Shown: positions 26,389 through 36,064 of the stretch, one piece after another
Layout of the letters: each line of letters opens with the position of its first letter
How positions within the stretch are numbered: position 1 is the first letter of the stretch
NCBI RefSeq assembly: GCF_030209175.1
Contig: NZ_JARVSM010000004.1
Coordinates: 729,521-793,520, forward strand
Direction: 5' to 3'
DNA: 64,000 nucleotides
From: Pseudomonas sp. efr-133-TYG-5
GTDB taxonomy: Bacteria; Pseudomonadota; Gammaproteobacteria; Pseudomonadales; Pseudomonadaceae
The notes under the pieces: generated by a model
What the model saw: the letters and a program-made list of their open reading frames with translations, nothing else
Databases searched by the model: none
What the model was told of the DNA's origin: nothing
Translations under genes and position numbers: made by a program

Positions 26389-29191
26389 GTTGACGATAAC
26401 CTTGGATGCCTTTGTCGAGGAAGCTCTCGGTTTTGGCGCCGGTGAGGCCGCCGAGTCCCTTCAGAACAATTTGGAGGAAGACGCCGTGGTCGCCTTTTTC
26501 GTTTTGCGGAGCTTCCTGACTGAATTCGTCGTAGGAAACCCAGTAACGGTTGATCAGGCGCATTTTCCAGCAGCAGTTGTCGTACTCGAAACCACCGAAG
26601 GCTTCCAGCGTGCGATTGCGGTTGTAGTCGTACTGCCAGCGGCTGATTGCGCTCCATTGTGGAACGATCGGCCAGATGACCGAGAAATCATGCTGCTGGA
26701 TCTTGTAGTAGTCCTTCACGTAGCCAGGCTGGCCCGGGGTGCCGTAATCGCCACCGCCGACAGTCCATTTACCGGTGTTCTGGTCGTAACGAACCTGGTC
26801 GTTGCGATAGCGATAGCCGGCGTTGATGACTTTGTTCGGGTTGTCTTCAGGCTGGTAATGGAACATCGCGCTGCCGGAACGCGGGCTGCGGCTGTCCGGG
26901 TCCCAGTTGTAATCGGCAGTGGTGCGCCAGTCGCGGTTCCAGCGGTATTCGTATTCCAGCGCGTAAGGCGACACATTGGCATGTGCGTCGTCACGGGTTT
27001 TGGCATCGATACCTGGCAGTTGTACTTCACGATCCTTGAAGTACAGCGCCTGGCCGACACTGATGCGCTGACGTTCGAAACCGTCGTCCTCGATCCAGCG
27101 GTTGGTCACGCCCAGCGACAGTTTGTTCTCGTCGCCGACACGGTCGGAACCGGTGAAGCGGTTGTCACGGAACAGCGAGGAGTAGTTGAACGTGGTTTCA
27201 CTTGTATCGAACACTGGAATGTCCGACTGGTCCTTCTCCGGTACATAGAGGTAGAACAGGCGCGGTTCCAGGGTCTGGGTATAGCCTTTGCCGAACCAGG
27301 ATGTCTTGCGGTCGAAGTACAGGCCGCTGTCGATGCTGGCGATCGGGATGGCACGGCTCTGGTTGGTGCCAAAGGTACCCAGCAGCTTGTCGGCGTCAGG
27401 ACCCTGCGTCGCGATCTGGCTCTTGCCTCTGCTATCCAGATCCAGTTGGTACTGGGTGTATTGATACTTGAGCGATGGCTTGATGAAGCCATAGGTCCAG
27501 TTCAGCGGCAGGCTGACGGTTGGCGCAAGATTCAGACGATCACCGGTGGCGCGCGCCAGGCCGAAGACGTTGGTGTCCAGGCGTGGAGTGCCGACAGTGC
27601 CGTCGGCGTTGAATGGCCCGCCATCCTCATCGGTATAGTTGCCGGTTTTCAGGTCTCGATCGAAACGAACCAACTCGGTTTCGTAGTCGAAGTTCAAGCC
27701 TTGCGGGTGATACGGCAACTGACCATTGAGGGTGAGCTGCGGCAGGCGATCGTACGGCGTGATGTTTGAAACTGTAGCCAGTTGATAAGCCTGGGCGTTC
27801 AAGCGCGCGACATAGCTGTCACCGCGATAGGAGATCGAGCCCTGCTGGTTGACGAAGTCGGCGGACTTCACCCCGATCTGGTCGGTCTGCAGATCCTGGA
27901 AGTAGTACGGATCGCTGATCTTGGTGTAGTCGACCTGCGTAAGCACGCGGGAATCCAGGCCACCCGTGTGTTGCCAGTTGTACATGTAACGGGTTTTCTT
28001 GGAGTCGGTCTGCTTGTCGCGCTCGTCGCTCTCGTCGTTCAGGTACGCGGCACCGAACTGGCCTTCGCTGGACTTGGTCAGGTAGCGGAATTCGCCTTCC
28101 ATCAGCAAGCCATGCTTTTCCATGTAGCGCGGGTACAACGTGGCATCGTAGTTCGGTGCCAGGTTGAAGTAGTACGGTGTGACCAGCATGAAGCCGGTGT
28201 CGCTGCCGGTGCCGATGGTCGGCGGCAGGAAGCCCGACTGACGACGATCGTCGATCGGGAAGTAGATGTACGGGGTGTACAGGATCGGAATGTCCTTGAC
28301 CCGCAGCGTCACGTTGGTCGCGGTACCGAAGCCGGTGGCAGGGTTCAGGGTGATGTTGTTGCCCTTGAGCTGCCAGGCGTTGCTGTTCGGTTCGCACGTG
28401 GTGTACGTGCCGTCCTTCAAGCGGATGATCGCGTTTTCGGCGCGCTTGGCGTACAGCGCGTTACCGCGGATGCGCGACTTGTGCATCACGTATTCGGCGT
28501 TGTCGACCTTGGCCTCGCCGGTGTCGAGCTGGACGTCGGCGTGGTCGCCAACGAGCAGCGCGCCGTTGTCGCGGATGCGCACGTTGCCGGCCAGTTCGCC
28601 ACGGTTCTCGGCCTGGTACAGGTTGGCCTCGTCGGCTTCGACCTGCATGCTGCCCTGACGCATGACCACGTCACCGGCCAGGCTCGCGACCTGCGAATCC
28701 TGCTGGTAACGCGATGCCTTGGCGCCGATGAAGGTCGGAGCGTCACTTTTATTCGTCTTGTCATTCATGCCAGGACGAATCGGTTCGATATAGGAACCAG
28801 AGCAGTAAGGACCGGTCTCGGCCAGTTGGGCGGCGGTGAGCTTCTCGCGCGGAACCCAGTCGAGGTGACTGTAGTCTTCGCTACGGGACTTCAGGCCACG
28901 GCCCTTGGACTCGGTGACGAGCACAGGCTTGGGCGCCGTGTCGGCCGTCGAGCCGTTCTCGGCCGGGGCCTCGCCAGCGGCGCTGACGGCACTGCCGTCA
29001 TGCACCGGACGCGGTGGCAATGCAGCCGCCGGCGTCTTGGGCGCACAGGCCCAGCCGCCCGTAGGCGAGACGGCGCAGTCATACTGCTCGGCTGCGACAA
29101 CGAATGAACTGGCCAGAGGTTGCATAGCCAGCAGACTGCCGGTTACCAACAACGGAAATTTTTTACGAAACGCGGGGGATTTCAATGCCAT
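26369..29191 (-). CDS. lptD: LPS assembly outer-membrane protein LptD
   Basis: 940 residues from ATG 29191 (MALKSPAFRKKFPLLVTGSL, signal peptide to about 33); the frame extends 17 codons upstream without function. A low-complexity segment (about 50-110, rich in A, P and E) precedes the OstA/LptA-like periplasmic domain (YQQDSQVASLAGDVVMRQGS onward, about 165-300). The C-terminal beta-barrel fills the rest. With LptE it inserts lipopolysaccharide into the outer leaflet. First gene of lptD-surA-pdxA-rsmA-apaG-apaH, divergent from amgK. Confidence 0.95.
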   Translation of the reverse strand: MALKSPAFRKKFPLLVTGSLLAMQPLASSFVVAAEQYDCAVSPTGGWACAPKTPAAALPPRPVHDGSAVSAAGEAPAENGSTADTAPKPVLVTESKGRGLKSRSEDYSHLDWVPREKLTAAQLAETGPYCSGSYIEPIRPGMNDKTNKSDAPTFIGAKASRYQQDSQVASLAGDVVMRQGSMQVEADEANLYQAENRGELAGNVRIRDNGALLVGDHADVQLDTGEAKVDNAEYVMHKSRIRGNALYAKRAENAIIRLKDGTYTTCEPNSNAWQLKGNNITLNPATGFGTATNVTLRVKDIPILYTPYIYFPIDDRRQSGFLPPTIGTGSDTGFMLVTPYYFNLAPNYDATLYPRYMEKHGLLMEGEFRYLTKSSEGQFGAAYLNDESDERDKQTDSKKTRYMYNWQHTGGLDSRVLTQVDYTKISDPYYFQDLQTDQIGVKSADFVNQQGSISYRGDSYVARLNAQAYQLATVSNITPYDRLPQLTLNGQLPYHPQGLNFDYETELVRFDRDLKTGNYTDEDGGPFNADGTVGTPRLDTNVFGLARATGDRLNLAPTVSLPLNWTYGFIKPSLKYQYTQYQLDLDSRGKSQIATQGPDADKLLGTFGTNQSRAIPIASIDSGLYFDRKTSWFGKGYTQTLEPRLFYLYVPEKDQSDIPVFDTSETTFNYSSLFRDNRFTGSDRVGDENKLSLGVTNRWIEDDGFERQRISVGQALYFKDREVQLPGIDAKTRDDAHANVSPYALEYEYRWNRDWRTTADYNWDPDSRSPRSGSAMFHYQPEDNPNKVINAGYRYRNDQVRYDQNTGKWTVGGGDYGTPGQPGYVKDYYKIQQHDFSVIWPIVPQWSAISRWQYDYNRNRTLEAFGGFEYDNCCWKMRLINRYWVSYDEFSQEAPQNEKGDHGVFLQIVLKGLGGLTGAKTESFLDKGIQGYRQREDQAF

Positions 29192-29321
29192 CTTATTAGT
29201 CCGGGCTTCCTGCGTGCCATCTGCCCGCGGTGTGGGCCGCACGCCTCTCGATGGTCTGAAAAAGATGCTGGATAATAAAGCATGACCCGCTTGACGGCTA
29301 GCGCCGTCGGAGACCCTTGCA

Positions 29322-30341
29322 ATGCCTGACCAAGATGTACGCTTGCAACACCTGAAAGTTTGGCTCGATGAGCAGCTGACAAACCTTTTCGCCGCTCAGG
29401 GCTGGGGCGCCGTGCCCCCGGCCACGTTGACCGCGGCCAGCAGCGACGCGAGTTTCCGTCGTTATTTCCGCTGGGAAGGCGCGGGTCGCAGTTTCGTCGT
29501 GATGGACGCACCGCCGCCGCAGGAAAACTGCAAACCGTTCGTGGATATCGCCTTTTTGCTGGCGAAGTCCGGAATAAATGTGCCGAAAATTTACGCCGAA
29601 GACCTCGAACGCGGATTTCTTTTGCTCAATGACCTGGGCAACAAGACCTATCTGGACGTCATCGATGGCGAAAACGCCGACACGTTGTTCGACGATGCCC
29701 TGCAGGCCTTGCTGGCTTTTCAGCAGTTGCCGATGGTGGCGCCGCTGCCCAGTTATGACGTCGCGCTGCTGCGCCGCGAGCTGGAGCTGTTCCCCGAGTG
29801 GTACGTCAAGCGCGAGTTGGCCGTGGAGTTCGATGCCACCCAGCAACAACAATGGCAGCAGGTCAGCGAGCTGCTGATCGACAGCGCCCTGGCGCAGCCG
29901 AAAGTGCTGGTGCACCGCGACTACATGCCGCGCAACCTGATGGTCAGCGAACCTAACCCCGGCGTGCTGGATTTCCAGGACGCGGTCTACGGGCCGGTGA
30001 CCTATGACGTGACCTGCCTGTTCAAGGATGCATTCCTCAGCTGGCCTGAAGAACGTGTCCACGGCTGGCTGCAGCGCTACTGGCAGCAGGCCCAGGCAGC
30101 GGGCATTCCGGTGCAGCCGGACTTCGACGACTTCCTGCGCGCCAGCGACCTGATGGGCGTCCAGCGGCACCTGAAGGTCATCGGTATCTTCGCGCGCATC
30201 TGCCACCGCGATGGCAAGCCGCGTTACCTGGCCGACGTGCCGCGGTTCTTCTCATATATAGACGCGGTCGTCGCCCGGCGTCCGGAGCTGGCGCCGTTAA
30301 AGGCGCTGCTCGCCAGTCTGCGTGGCGGAGCGAGTGCATGA
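29322..30341 (+). CDS. amgK: Anomeric MurNAc/GlcNAc kinase AmgK
   Basis: 339 residues with an aminoglycoside-phosphotransferase-like kinase fold. VLVHRDYMPRNLMV contains the catalytic D and metal-binding N, and PGVLDFQDAVYGP the DFG-like aspartate. In P. putida AmgK phosphorylates N-acetylmuramic acid at C1, opening the MurNAc recycling bypass that causes intrinsic fosfomycin tolerance. It overlaps murU, the next enzyme of that route, by 4 bases. Divergent from lptD, placing envelope genes back to back. Confidence 0.92.
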   Translation: MPDQDVRLQHLKVWLDEQLTNLFAAQGWGAVPPATLTAASSDASFRRYFRWEGAGRSFVVMDAPPPQENCKPFVDIAFLLAKSGINVPKIYAEDLERGFLLLNDLGNKTYLDVIDGENADTLFDDALQALLAFQQLPMVAPLPSYDVALLRRELELFPEWYVKRELAVEFDATQQQQWQQVSELLIDSALAQPKVLVHRDYMPRNLMVSEPNPGVLDFQDAVYGPVTYDVTCLFKDAFLSWPEERVHGWLQRYWQQAQAAGIPVQPDFDDFLRASDLMGVQRHLKVIGIFARICHRDGKPRYLADVPRFFSYIDAVVARRPELAPLKALLASLRGGASA

Positions 30342-31009
30342 AGGCGATGATTCTGGCGGCAGGCAAAGGCGAGCGTATGCGCCCGCTGACCCTGACCACC
30401 CCCAAACCGCTGGTGCGTGCCGGCGGCGTGCCGTTGATCGAATATCACCTGCGCGCCCTCGCGGCTGCCGGTTTCAACCAGATCGTGATCAATCACGCCT
30501 GGCTCGGCCAGCAGATCGAAGATCACCTGGGCGACGGTTCGCGCTTCGGCGTGAGCATTCAATACTCGGCCGAAGGCGAGCCGCTGGAAACCGGCGGCGG
30601 GATCTTCCGTGCTCTGCCCCTGCTCGATGACGAAGCGTTCCTGGTGGTCAATGGCGACATCTGGACCGACTACGACTTCAGCGTGCTGCACCAGCCGATC
30701 AATGGCTTGGCGCATCTGGTGCTGGCGGATAACCCGGCCCATCACCCGGGCGGCGATTTCGTTCTGGTCGACGGTCAGGTGCAGGATGGCCAGCCGGGCG
30801 CCGCGACCCTGACCTACAGCGGCATTGCCGTGCTGCACCCGCAGTTGTTCGACGGCTGTGCGGACGGCGCCTTCAAACTCGCGCCGCTGCTGCGCAAGGC
30901 GATGGCGGCCGGGCAGGTAACAGGCGAGCGCCTCAAGGGCCAATGGGTCGATGTCGGCACCCACGAGCGTCTGGCGCATGCAGAAGCCTTGATAGAAGCG
31001 AGTCGCTGA
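30338..31009 (+). CDS. murU: N-acetylmuramate alpha-1-phosphate uridylyltransferase
   Basis: 223 residues, a nucleotidyltransferase with AMILAAGKGERMRPLTLTTP at the start, then GGVPLIEYHLRALAAAGF and VVNGDIWTDYDF (metal-binding aspartate). It converts MurNAc-1-phosphate and UTP to UDP-MurNAc, the second step of the AmgK-MurU-MupP recycling route. Start overlaps the amgK stop; the next ORF begins 1 base after its own stop. Confidence 0.93.
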   Translation: MKAMILAAGKGERMRPLTLTTPKPLVRAGGVPLIEYHLRALAAAGFNQIVINHAWLGQQIEDHLGDGSRFGVSIQYSAEGEPLETGGGIFRALPLLDDEAFLVVNGDIWTDYDFSVLHQPINGLAHLVLADNPAHHPGGDFVLVDGQVQDGQPGAATLTYSGIAVLHPQLFDGCADGAFKLAPLLRKAMAAGQVTGERLKGQWVDVGTHERLAHAEALIEASR

Positions 31010-31010
31010 T

Positions 31011-31778
31011 ATGTTGTGGCCAGGGACTCTGATTGGAGCCGGAGCGGGTTTTGCGATTGCCAGCATTCCGGGGGCCATGCTTGGGGCTTTGTTGGGGCAG
31101 GCACTGGATCGGCGCCTGCATCTGCAGAGCTGGGGGCATCTGCGAGAAAAACTCGGCGGCCGGCCGATGCTGCGCAACGATGAATTGCTGTTCGTCCTGC
31201 TCGGGCGTCTGGCCAAGAGCGACGGGCGCGTCACGGACGGCCACATCCAGCAGGCGCGGGTGGAAATGCGCTCGCTGGAAATGAGCGAGCCGGCGCAACG
31301 TCGGGCGATTGCCGCGTTCAATCGCGGCAAGTCCGGCAGCGACAACCTGCGCGGCTATCTGCGCCGCCTCAGCACTCAGCCGCATGCCGCTGAGGGCGTC
31401 CTGCGCGCTTGCTGGCGGATGGTCTGGGCCGATGGCCGCGCTGGCAGCAGCGAGCGCGATCTCCTGGCGCAGTGGGGCAAGTGGCTGGGCTGGAATACGC
31501 ATCAGATCCAGGCGCTGGCGGCTGACTACGAACCGCAGAAGCGGCCGATCGTCAGTGCGGCGGTGAGCTATCAGGAGGCGATGCGCCTGCTCGGCGTTTC
31601 GGCGACCAGCGAACCGGCGCAGATCAAACGCGCCTATCGACGCCTGCTCAGCCGGCATCACCCGGACAAGATCGCCGGCAGCGGCGCGAGCCCGGCGCAG
31701 GTGCGCGAGGCCACCGAGAAAACCCGCGAACTGCACAGCGCCTACACGCTGATCCGTGAGCGTCGGGATTTTCGCTAG
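31011..31778 (+). CDS. TerB/J-domain protein (DjlA-like)
   Basis: 255 residues. A glycine-rich hydrophobic N-terminus (about 1-28, GTLIGAGAGFAIASIPGAML) is a likely membrane anchor. A TerB/tellurite-resistance-type helical domain covers about 50-170. A C-terminal J domain (about 190-255) has the HPD triad in SRHHPDKIAG that stimulates DnaK. Architecture matches DjlA, a membrane DnaK co-chaperone, so the J domain would face the cytoplasm. It is 1 base from murU, so likely co-transcribed with amgK-murU; a direct link to cell-wall recycling is unproven. Confidence 0.85.
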   Translation: MLWPGTLIGAGAGFAIASIPGAMLGALLGQALDRRLHLQSWGHLREKLGGRPMLRNDELLFVLLGRLAKSDGRVTDGHIQQARVEMRSLEMSEPAQRRAIAAFNRGKSGSDNLRGYLRRLSTQPHAAEGVLRACWRMVWADGRAGSSERDLLAQWGKWLGWNTHQIQALAADYEPQKRPIVSAAVSYQEAMRLLGVSATSEPAQIKRAYRRLLSRHHPDKIAGSGASPAQVREATEKTRELHSAYTLIRERRDFR

Positions 31779-31793
31779 CGGATAACAAAGATC

Positions 31794-31840
31794 GCGACCG
31801 GCGCCGTTGCCTGCTCGATGCAGGCGCTGTCGCCGGTTGC
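31794..31840. repeat. Nested hairpin between convergent genes
   Basis: GCGACCGGCG pairs with CGCCGGTTGC around an inner GCCTGC-TCGAT-GCAGGC stem. It lies between the stops of the J-domain gene and the convergent DUF3530 gene. There is no T-run, so a terminator role is uncertain. Confidence 0.4.
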
Positions 31841-31856
31841 TATCTATTGCCCGCCG

Positions 31857-32843
31857 TCAGTCCGCGCTTTGCGGGTTCAACCAGCCACGTACCCGGCGGA
31901 ACAGCTGCTCCTGCTCGGCCTTGTTGTCCGGCAGGGCCTTGAGCGCCACCTGGCTGAATGCCGAAGTCTTCAGGCGCTTGCTGGCCTGCATGCGCTCCAG
32001 CGCCGCATTGCGGTCCAGGGCTTTGTCCATGTAGAAAATGTCCGCGGTCGGCAGCTTCAGGGTCGGCGTCAGTTCCGCCAGTTCCGGCGTGGCCTTGGCG
32101 GGCGCCTGCGCGGCCACCATCAACAGTCTGGCCACTTGCGAGGGCTGCTTTTCGCTCAGATAGCGCGCCGCCCAGTAGGCGCCGGTGCCGTGACCGAGGA
32201 TGACGATGCTGCGCGCGCTTTGCTGTTCGGCATAGGCAATCGCCGCGTCGATGCGTGCGTAGATCCGTTCGGCGTCAGCCTTGGCCTGTTCTTCGCCGGT
32301 TTCGGCGACGACCTGGTCGGCCACGTCGGCTTCACCGCCCGCCGCCTGCTCGATCGGTTGGGCCGTGGTGGAGTCCTTGCTGGCGGGTTCGGCGGCTTTC
32401 GGCGCGGCCGGGGCTTCGGCCACGCGCGGGGCGATGGCATCGCTTTGCAGGTCGGGCAGGGTGATACTCAGGCTGCTCCACTGGGCATCCGGCAGCTTGC
32501 GTCGCAGCGGCGCGATTGCCTGCGGCCAGTCAGCGGTTTCGCCGGCGCCGGGAATGATGATCACCGCGCCTTTGGGGTCGGCGGTGTTGGCCGGTTTCCA
32601 CAGGGCGAGGAAGGTCTCGCTGGCGGCCTGCAACTGTTGTTGTTCCTGCGCTGGCACCTTGCGCTCGAGTGCCGAGGCTTCTTCCTGACTACGCTCAGGC
32701 AGTGGCTGGCGCTGCGCCGGTTTGTCATCGGCAGGCTTTTCGGCGGCAGCGGGCGCCGGATCGGCGGCGTTGACGGAAAACGCCCAAGGCAGGATCAGCG
32801 ACAGGCACAATGCTGGCATTGCCAGGCGGTAGACAGAGGGCAT
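31857..32843 (-). CDS. DUF3530 family periplasmic protein, alpha/beta-hydrolase-like
   Basis: 328 residues. A signal peptide (about 1-27, ending VNAADP) is followed by an acidic/proline-rich linker to about 55. A hydrolase-like region has KGAVIIIPGAGETADWP and a nucleophile-elbow-like SIVILGHGTGAYWAARYL. The elbow reads G-H-G-T-G, so the usual serine is absent. A low-complexity A/E/D insertion lies near 140-195. Likely a non-catalytic or unusual hydrolase relative exported to the periplasm; function unknown. Convergent with the J-domain gene, divergent from agtS. Confidence 0.75.
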   Translation of the reverse strand: MPSVYRLAMPALCLSLILPWAFSVNAADPAPAAAEKPADDKPAQRQPLPERSQEEASALERKVPAQEQQQLQAASETFLALWKPANTADPKGAVIIIPGAGETADWPQAIAPLRRKLPDAQWSSLSITLPDLQSDAIAPRVAEAPAAPKAAEPASKDSTTAQPIEQAAGGEADVADQVVAETGEEQAKADAERIYARIDAAIAYAEQQSARSIVILGHGTGAYWAARYLSEKQPSQVARLLMVAAQAPAKATPELAELTPTLKLPTADIFYMDKALDRNAALERMQASKRLKTSAFSQVALKALPDNKAEQEQLFRRVRGWLNPQSAD

Positions 32844-32916
32844 CGGTTATTCCAGGCCAGAAAGTATCCCGGCAGCCTAATGGGTTGGTCAGAATTTGTC
32901 AGTGTATGAGACGTCA

Positions 32917-35313
32917 ATGAAGCGATTTTGCCGCCTGTGGGTTATCGGCTGTTTGTGGTTTCCCTTGATGGGCTGGGCGGCGTCTGCGCCCCCGGCGCAT
33001 GTCGCGCAACTGTCGGCGGCGCAGCAGCAATGGTTGGCGCAGCACGCCGAGCTGCGCGTCGGGCTGGTGTTGCAGGCGCCGTACGCGCAATACGACCGGC
33101 GTCTGCAACGCCTGTCCGGGGCCAACGTCGAGTTGATGAAATGGCTGGCCAGGGCACTCAAGGTCGAACTCAGCTGGCGCAACTTCGCGGACCTGGCGCA
33201 ACTGGAAGCCGCCGTGCGCGCCGGCGAAATCGACATCGCTCCGGGCCTGACCCAGACCCCGGGCGCGCTGCGGCTCTGGCAATTCTCCGACCCGTACATG
33301 CGCGTGCCGCAACTGCTGGTCAGCGACCAGAAGACCAGCGCCGCGGTGGAACTGGAAAAACTCGACAGCCAGACTCGCGTCGCCGTGCGCATGCCCAGCG
33401 TCACGGCCGATTACCTGCGCGGCAACTATCCGCATCTGAATCTGCAGGGCGTGCCGCTGGAGCGCCAGGCCTTGCAGCTGTTGCTGAGCCAGCAGGCGTC
33501 CTTCGCCGTGGTCGACGAAGCGCAGCTCGGGCGCCTGTCGGTGGAACCGGAGTTCGCTGGGCTGGTGGTGGTCGGTGACATTGGCCTGCCGCAACTGCTG
33601 CGGGTGGCCACCCGACGCGATTGGCCGGAACTGGCCGGCATCGTCGAAAGCGCCTTGCGCGCGATCCCGGCCAAGGATCTCGAACGCCTGCACTCGCAGT
33701 GGCTGCAACCGAAATATCCGCGCCTGGCGGAGTCGCCGGGGTTCTGGCAGAACCTCAGCCTGTTGTTCGCCGTGCTGCTGCTCAGTTGCCTGGCAATCGT
33801 GCTCTGGCAGCGCCGGCAGCAGCACAGCCTGGAGCAACGCCTGCTCGCGGCTCGCGAGGACATTGCTCTGCGCGCCGCCAGCGAGGAAGCCCTGCGCCTG
33901 ACCCAGTTTTCCATCGACCAGAGCACCGTGGGCATCCTCTGGGTCAATTGGGACAGCCACGTGCGCTACGCCAATCGGGCGGCGGAAAACATGCTCGGTT
34001 ATCCGTCCGGCGGTCTCATCGAACGGCCGCTGATCGATTTCGAACCGGGCCTGCACATGGATCGCTGGCTCAACCTGTGGAAACGCGCACGGGCCAGTGA
34101 GGAGGGCCCGCTGAGCTTCGAGACCCATTGCGTGCGCGCCGACGGCAGCGTGTTGCCGGCGGATGTGTCGTTGAGTTTCCTGCGCTTTCGCGACAGCGAA
34201 TACCTGGTGGTCTACCTGACCGACGTCACCGAGCGGCGTCGCGCCCTGGCCGCGTTGCAGGAAAGCGAAGCGCGCCTGCAGGGCATCGCCGCCAACGTGC
34301 CGGGCCTGGTGTTCCGGCTCGAGCGGGCACCGGTGACCGGGCAGATCGATTTTGCCTACATCAGCGAGGGCAGCGAGAGTCTGGTCGGCTATGCCCCGGC
34401 GGCCATCGCTCATCGTGACATGGGCTTGCGCAGCCTGGTGCACCCGGACGACCGGGCCGGTTATCACCGGACCCAGGATCACGCCCTGGACACCGACAGT
34501 GACTGGTCGTGGCAGGGGCGCATTGTCACCCGTCAGGGCGAACAGCGCTGGGCTGAGATCAAGGCCATTACCCGCCAGCTGGAAGATGGCGCCTATGTCT
34601 GGGACGGTATCGTCTGGGACATCAGCGAAAGCAAGCGCATCGAACTCGAGCTGGCGGCGTCCCGCGAGCAGTTGCGCGAGCTGTCGGCGCATCTGGAAAG
34701 CGTGCGCGAGGAGGAAAAGGCGCGGATCGCCCGCGAGGTTCATGATGAGCTGGGGCAGATGCTGACCGTGCTCAAACTGGAAACCTCGATGTGCGAACTG
34801 GCCTACGCGCAACTCGACCCCGGACTGCACGAGCGGCTCAACAGCATGAAGCGCCTGATCGCCCAGTTGTTCCAGTTGGTGCGCGATGTGGCGACGGCAC
34901 TGCGCCCACCGATTCTCGATGCCGGGATCGCCTCGGCCATCGAGTGGCAGGCGCGGCGCTTCGAGGCGCGTACGCAGATCCCGTGCCTGGTGCAGGTGCC
35001 GGACAATCTGCCCGCGCTCAGCGATGCCAAGGCCATCGGCCTGTTCCGCATTCTTCAGGAGGCGCTGACCAACGTCATGCGCCATGCCCAGGCGCATACT
35101 GTGGAATTGACCCTGGCGCTGGAAGGCGACGAATTGTGTCTGACGGTCAGCGATGATGGCGTAGGCTTTGTCACCGCCGAGGATCGGCCGACGTCCTTTG
35201 GCCTGGTCGGCATGCGCGAGCGGGTGCTGATCATGGGCGGGCGGTTGCTGCTTGAGAGTGAGCCGGGGGAGGGCACCAGCCTGGTGGTGCGGGTGCCGGT
35301 TAGCGAGGTCTGA
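32917..35313 (+). CDS. agtS: AgtS-type sensor histidine kinase (PBPb-PAS-PAS-HisKA_3)
   Basis: 798 residues from ATG 32917, where a signal sequence begins (MKRFCRLWVIGCLWF); a TTG 7 codons earlier is less likely. Domains: signal peptide 1-24; periplasmic SBP_bac_3 binding domain about 35-265; transmembrane helix near 280-300; PAS about 328-433; PAS/PAC about 448-575; NarL-type dimerisation domain with phospho-accepting H609 in IAREVHDELGQ; HATPase_c about 680-795. The cognate LuxR-type regulator and ABC importer follow. In P. aeruginosa the equivalent AgtSR controls the AgtABCD importer for 5-aminovalerate and GABA and has been reported to respond to GlcNAc. Orthology is inferred from domains and neighbours. 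Confidence 0.82.
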   Translation: MKRFCRLWVIGCLWFPLMGWAASAPPAHVAQLSAAQQQWLAQHAELRVGLVLQAPYAQYDRRLQRLSGANVELMKWLARALKVELSWRNFADLAQLEAAVRAGEIDIAPGLTQTPGALRLWQFSDPYMRVPQLLVSDQKTSAAVELEKLDSQTRVAVRMPSVTADYLRGNYPHLNLQGVPLERQALQLLLSQQASFAVVDEAQLGRLSVEPEFAGLVVVGDIGLPQLLRVATRRDWPELAGIVESALRAIPAKDLERLHSQWLQPKYPRLAESPGFWQNLSLLFAVLLLSCLAIVLWQRRQQHSLEQRLLAAREDIALRAASEEALRLTQFSIDQSTVGILWVNWDSHVRYANRAAENMLGYPSGGLIERPLIDFEPGLHMDRWLNLWKRARASEEGPLSFETHCVRADGSVLPADVSLSFLRFRDSEYLVVYLTDVTERRRALAALQESEARLQGIAANVPGLVFRLERAPVTGQIDFAYISEGSESLVGYAPAAIAHRDMGLRSLVHPDDRAGYHRTQDHALDTDSDWSWQGRIVTRQGEQRWAEIKAITRQLEDGAYVWDGIVWDISESKRIELELAASREQLRELSAHLESVREEEKARIAREVHDELGQMLTVLKLETSMCELAYAQLDPGLHERLNSMKRLIAQLFQLVRDVATALRPPILDAGIASAIEWQARRFEARTQIPCLVQVPDNLPALSDAKAIGLFRILQEALTNVMRHAQAHTVELTLALEGDELCLTVSDDGVGFVTAEDRPTSFGLVGMRERVLIMGGRLLLESEPGEGTSLVVRVPVSEV

Positions 35314-35336
35314 TGGTCGTGCTGTCGATGCTGGCC

Positions 35337-35391
35337 TTCGCGAGCCGGCTCGCTCCCACCCGCAATCCAATGGGGCCGCGAGCCTGCTCGC
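35337..35391. repeat. REP-like element between agtS and agtR
   Basis: TTCGCGAGCCGGCTCGCTCCCAC (split here as TTCGCGAGCCGG + CTCGCTCCCAC) at 35337-35359 is followed by a degenerate GCGAGCCTGCTCGCC copy. It belongs to the same REP family as the elements at 36065, 38647 and 45433. Confidence 0.7.
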
Positions 35392-35418
35392 CAATGAACA
35401 AGAACAAGGGAGAACACC

Positions 35419-36048
35419 GTGATCCGTGTACTGGTAGCCGAAGACCACACCATCGTCCGCGAAGGCATCAAGCAATTGATCGGCCTGGCCAAGGATCTGC
35501 AAGTGGTGGGGGAGGCGAGCAACGGCGAGCAGTTGCTCGAAACCCTGCGCAACGTGCCGTGCGAAGTGGTGCTGCTGGATATCTCGATGCCCGGCGTCAA
35601 TGGCCTGGAGGCGATTCCGCGGATCCGCGCGCTGCACAATCCGCCGGCGATCCTGGTGCTGTCGATGCACGATGAGGCGCAGATGGCGGCCCGGGCGCTG
35701 AAAGTCGGCGCCGCCGGTTATGCGACCAAGGACAGCGATCCGGCGCTGCTGCTGACGGCGATCCGCAAGGTCGCGGCGGGCGGGCGCTACATCGATCCGG
35801 AACTGGCCGACCGCATGGTCTTCGAAGTCGGCCTGACCGATGCCCGGCCGCTGCATTCGTTGCTGTCCGAACGCGAGTTCTCGGTGTTCGAACGCCTGGC
35901 CCAGGGCGCCAACGTCAATGACATCGCCCAGCAATTGGCCCTGAGCAGCAAGACCATCAGCACCCACAAGGCGCGGCTGATGCAGAAGCTCAACATCACT
36001 TCGCTGGCTGAGCTGGTCAAATACGCGATGGAAAACAAACTCCTCTGA
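35419..36048 (+). CDS. agtR: AgtR-type response regulator (REC-LuxR)
   Basis: 209 residues from a GTG at 35419. Receiver domain about 1-120 with acidic pocket VLVAEDH, phospho-accepting D54 in VLLDISMPG and K in GYATKDSD. LuxR-type HTH about 145-205 (LSEREFSVFERLAQGANVND, ISTHKARLMQKLN). Partner of the kinase 105 bases upstream. In P. aeruginosa AgtR regulates the Agt importer; here the importer starts 347 bases downstream with a perfect palindrome in its promoter region, a candidate target. Confidence 0.84.
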   Translation: MIRVLVAEDHTIVREGIKQLIGLAKDLQVVGEASNGEQLLETLRNVPCEVVLLDISMPGVNGLEAIPRIRALHNPPAILVLSMHDEAQMAARALKVGAAGYATKDSDPALLLTAIRKVAAGGRYIDPELADRMVFEVGLTDARPLHSLLSEREFSVFERLAQGANVNDIAQQLALSSKTISTHKARLMQKLNITSLAELVKYAMENKLL

Positions 36049-36064
36049 TCAGCACTGTTTTCCT

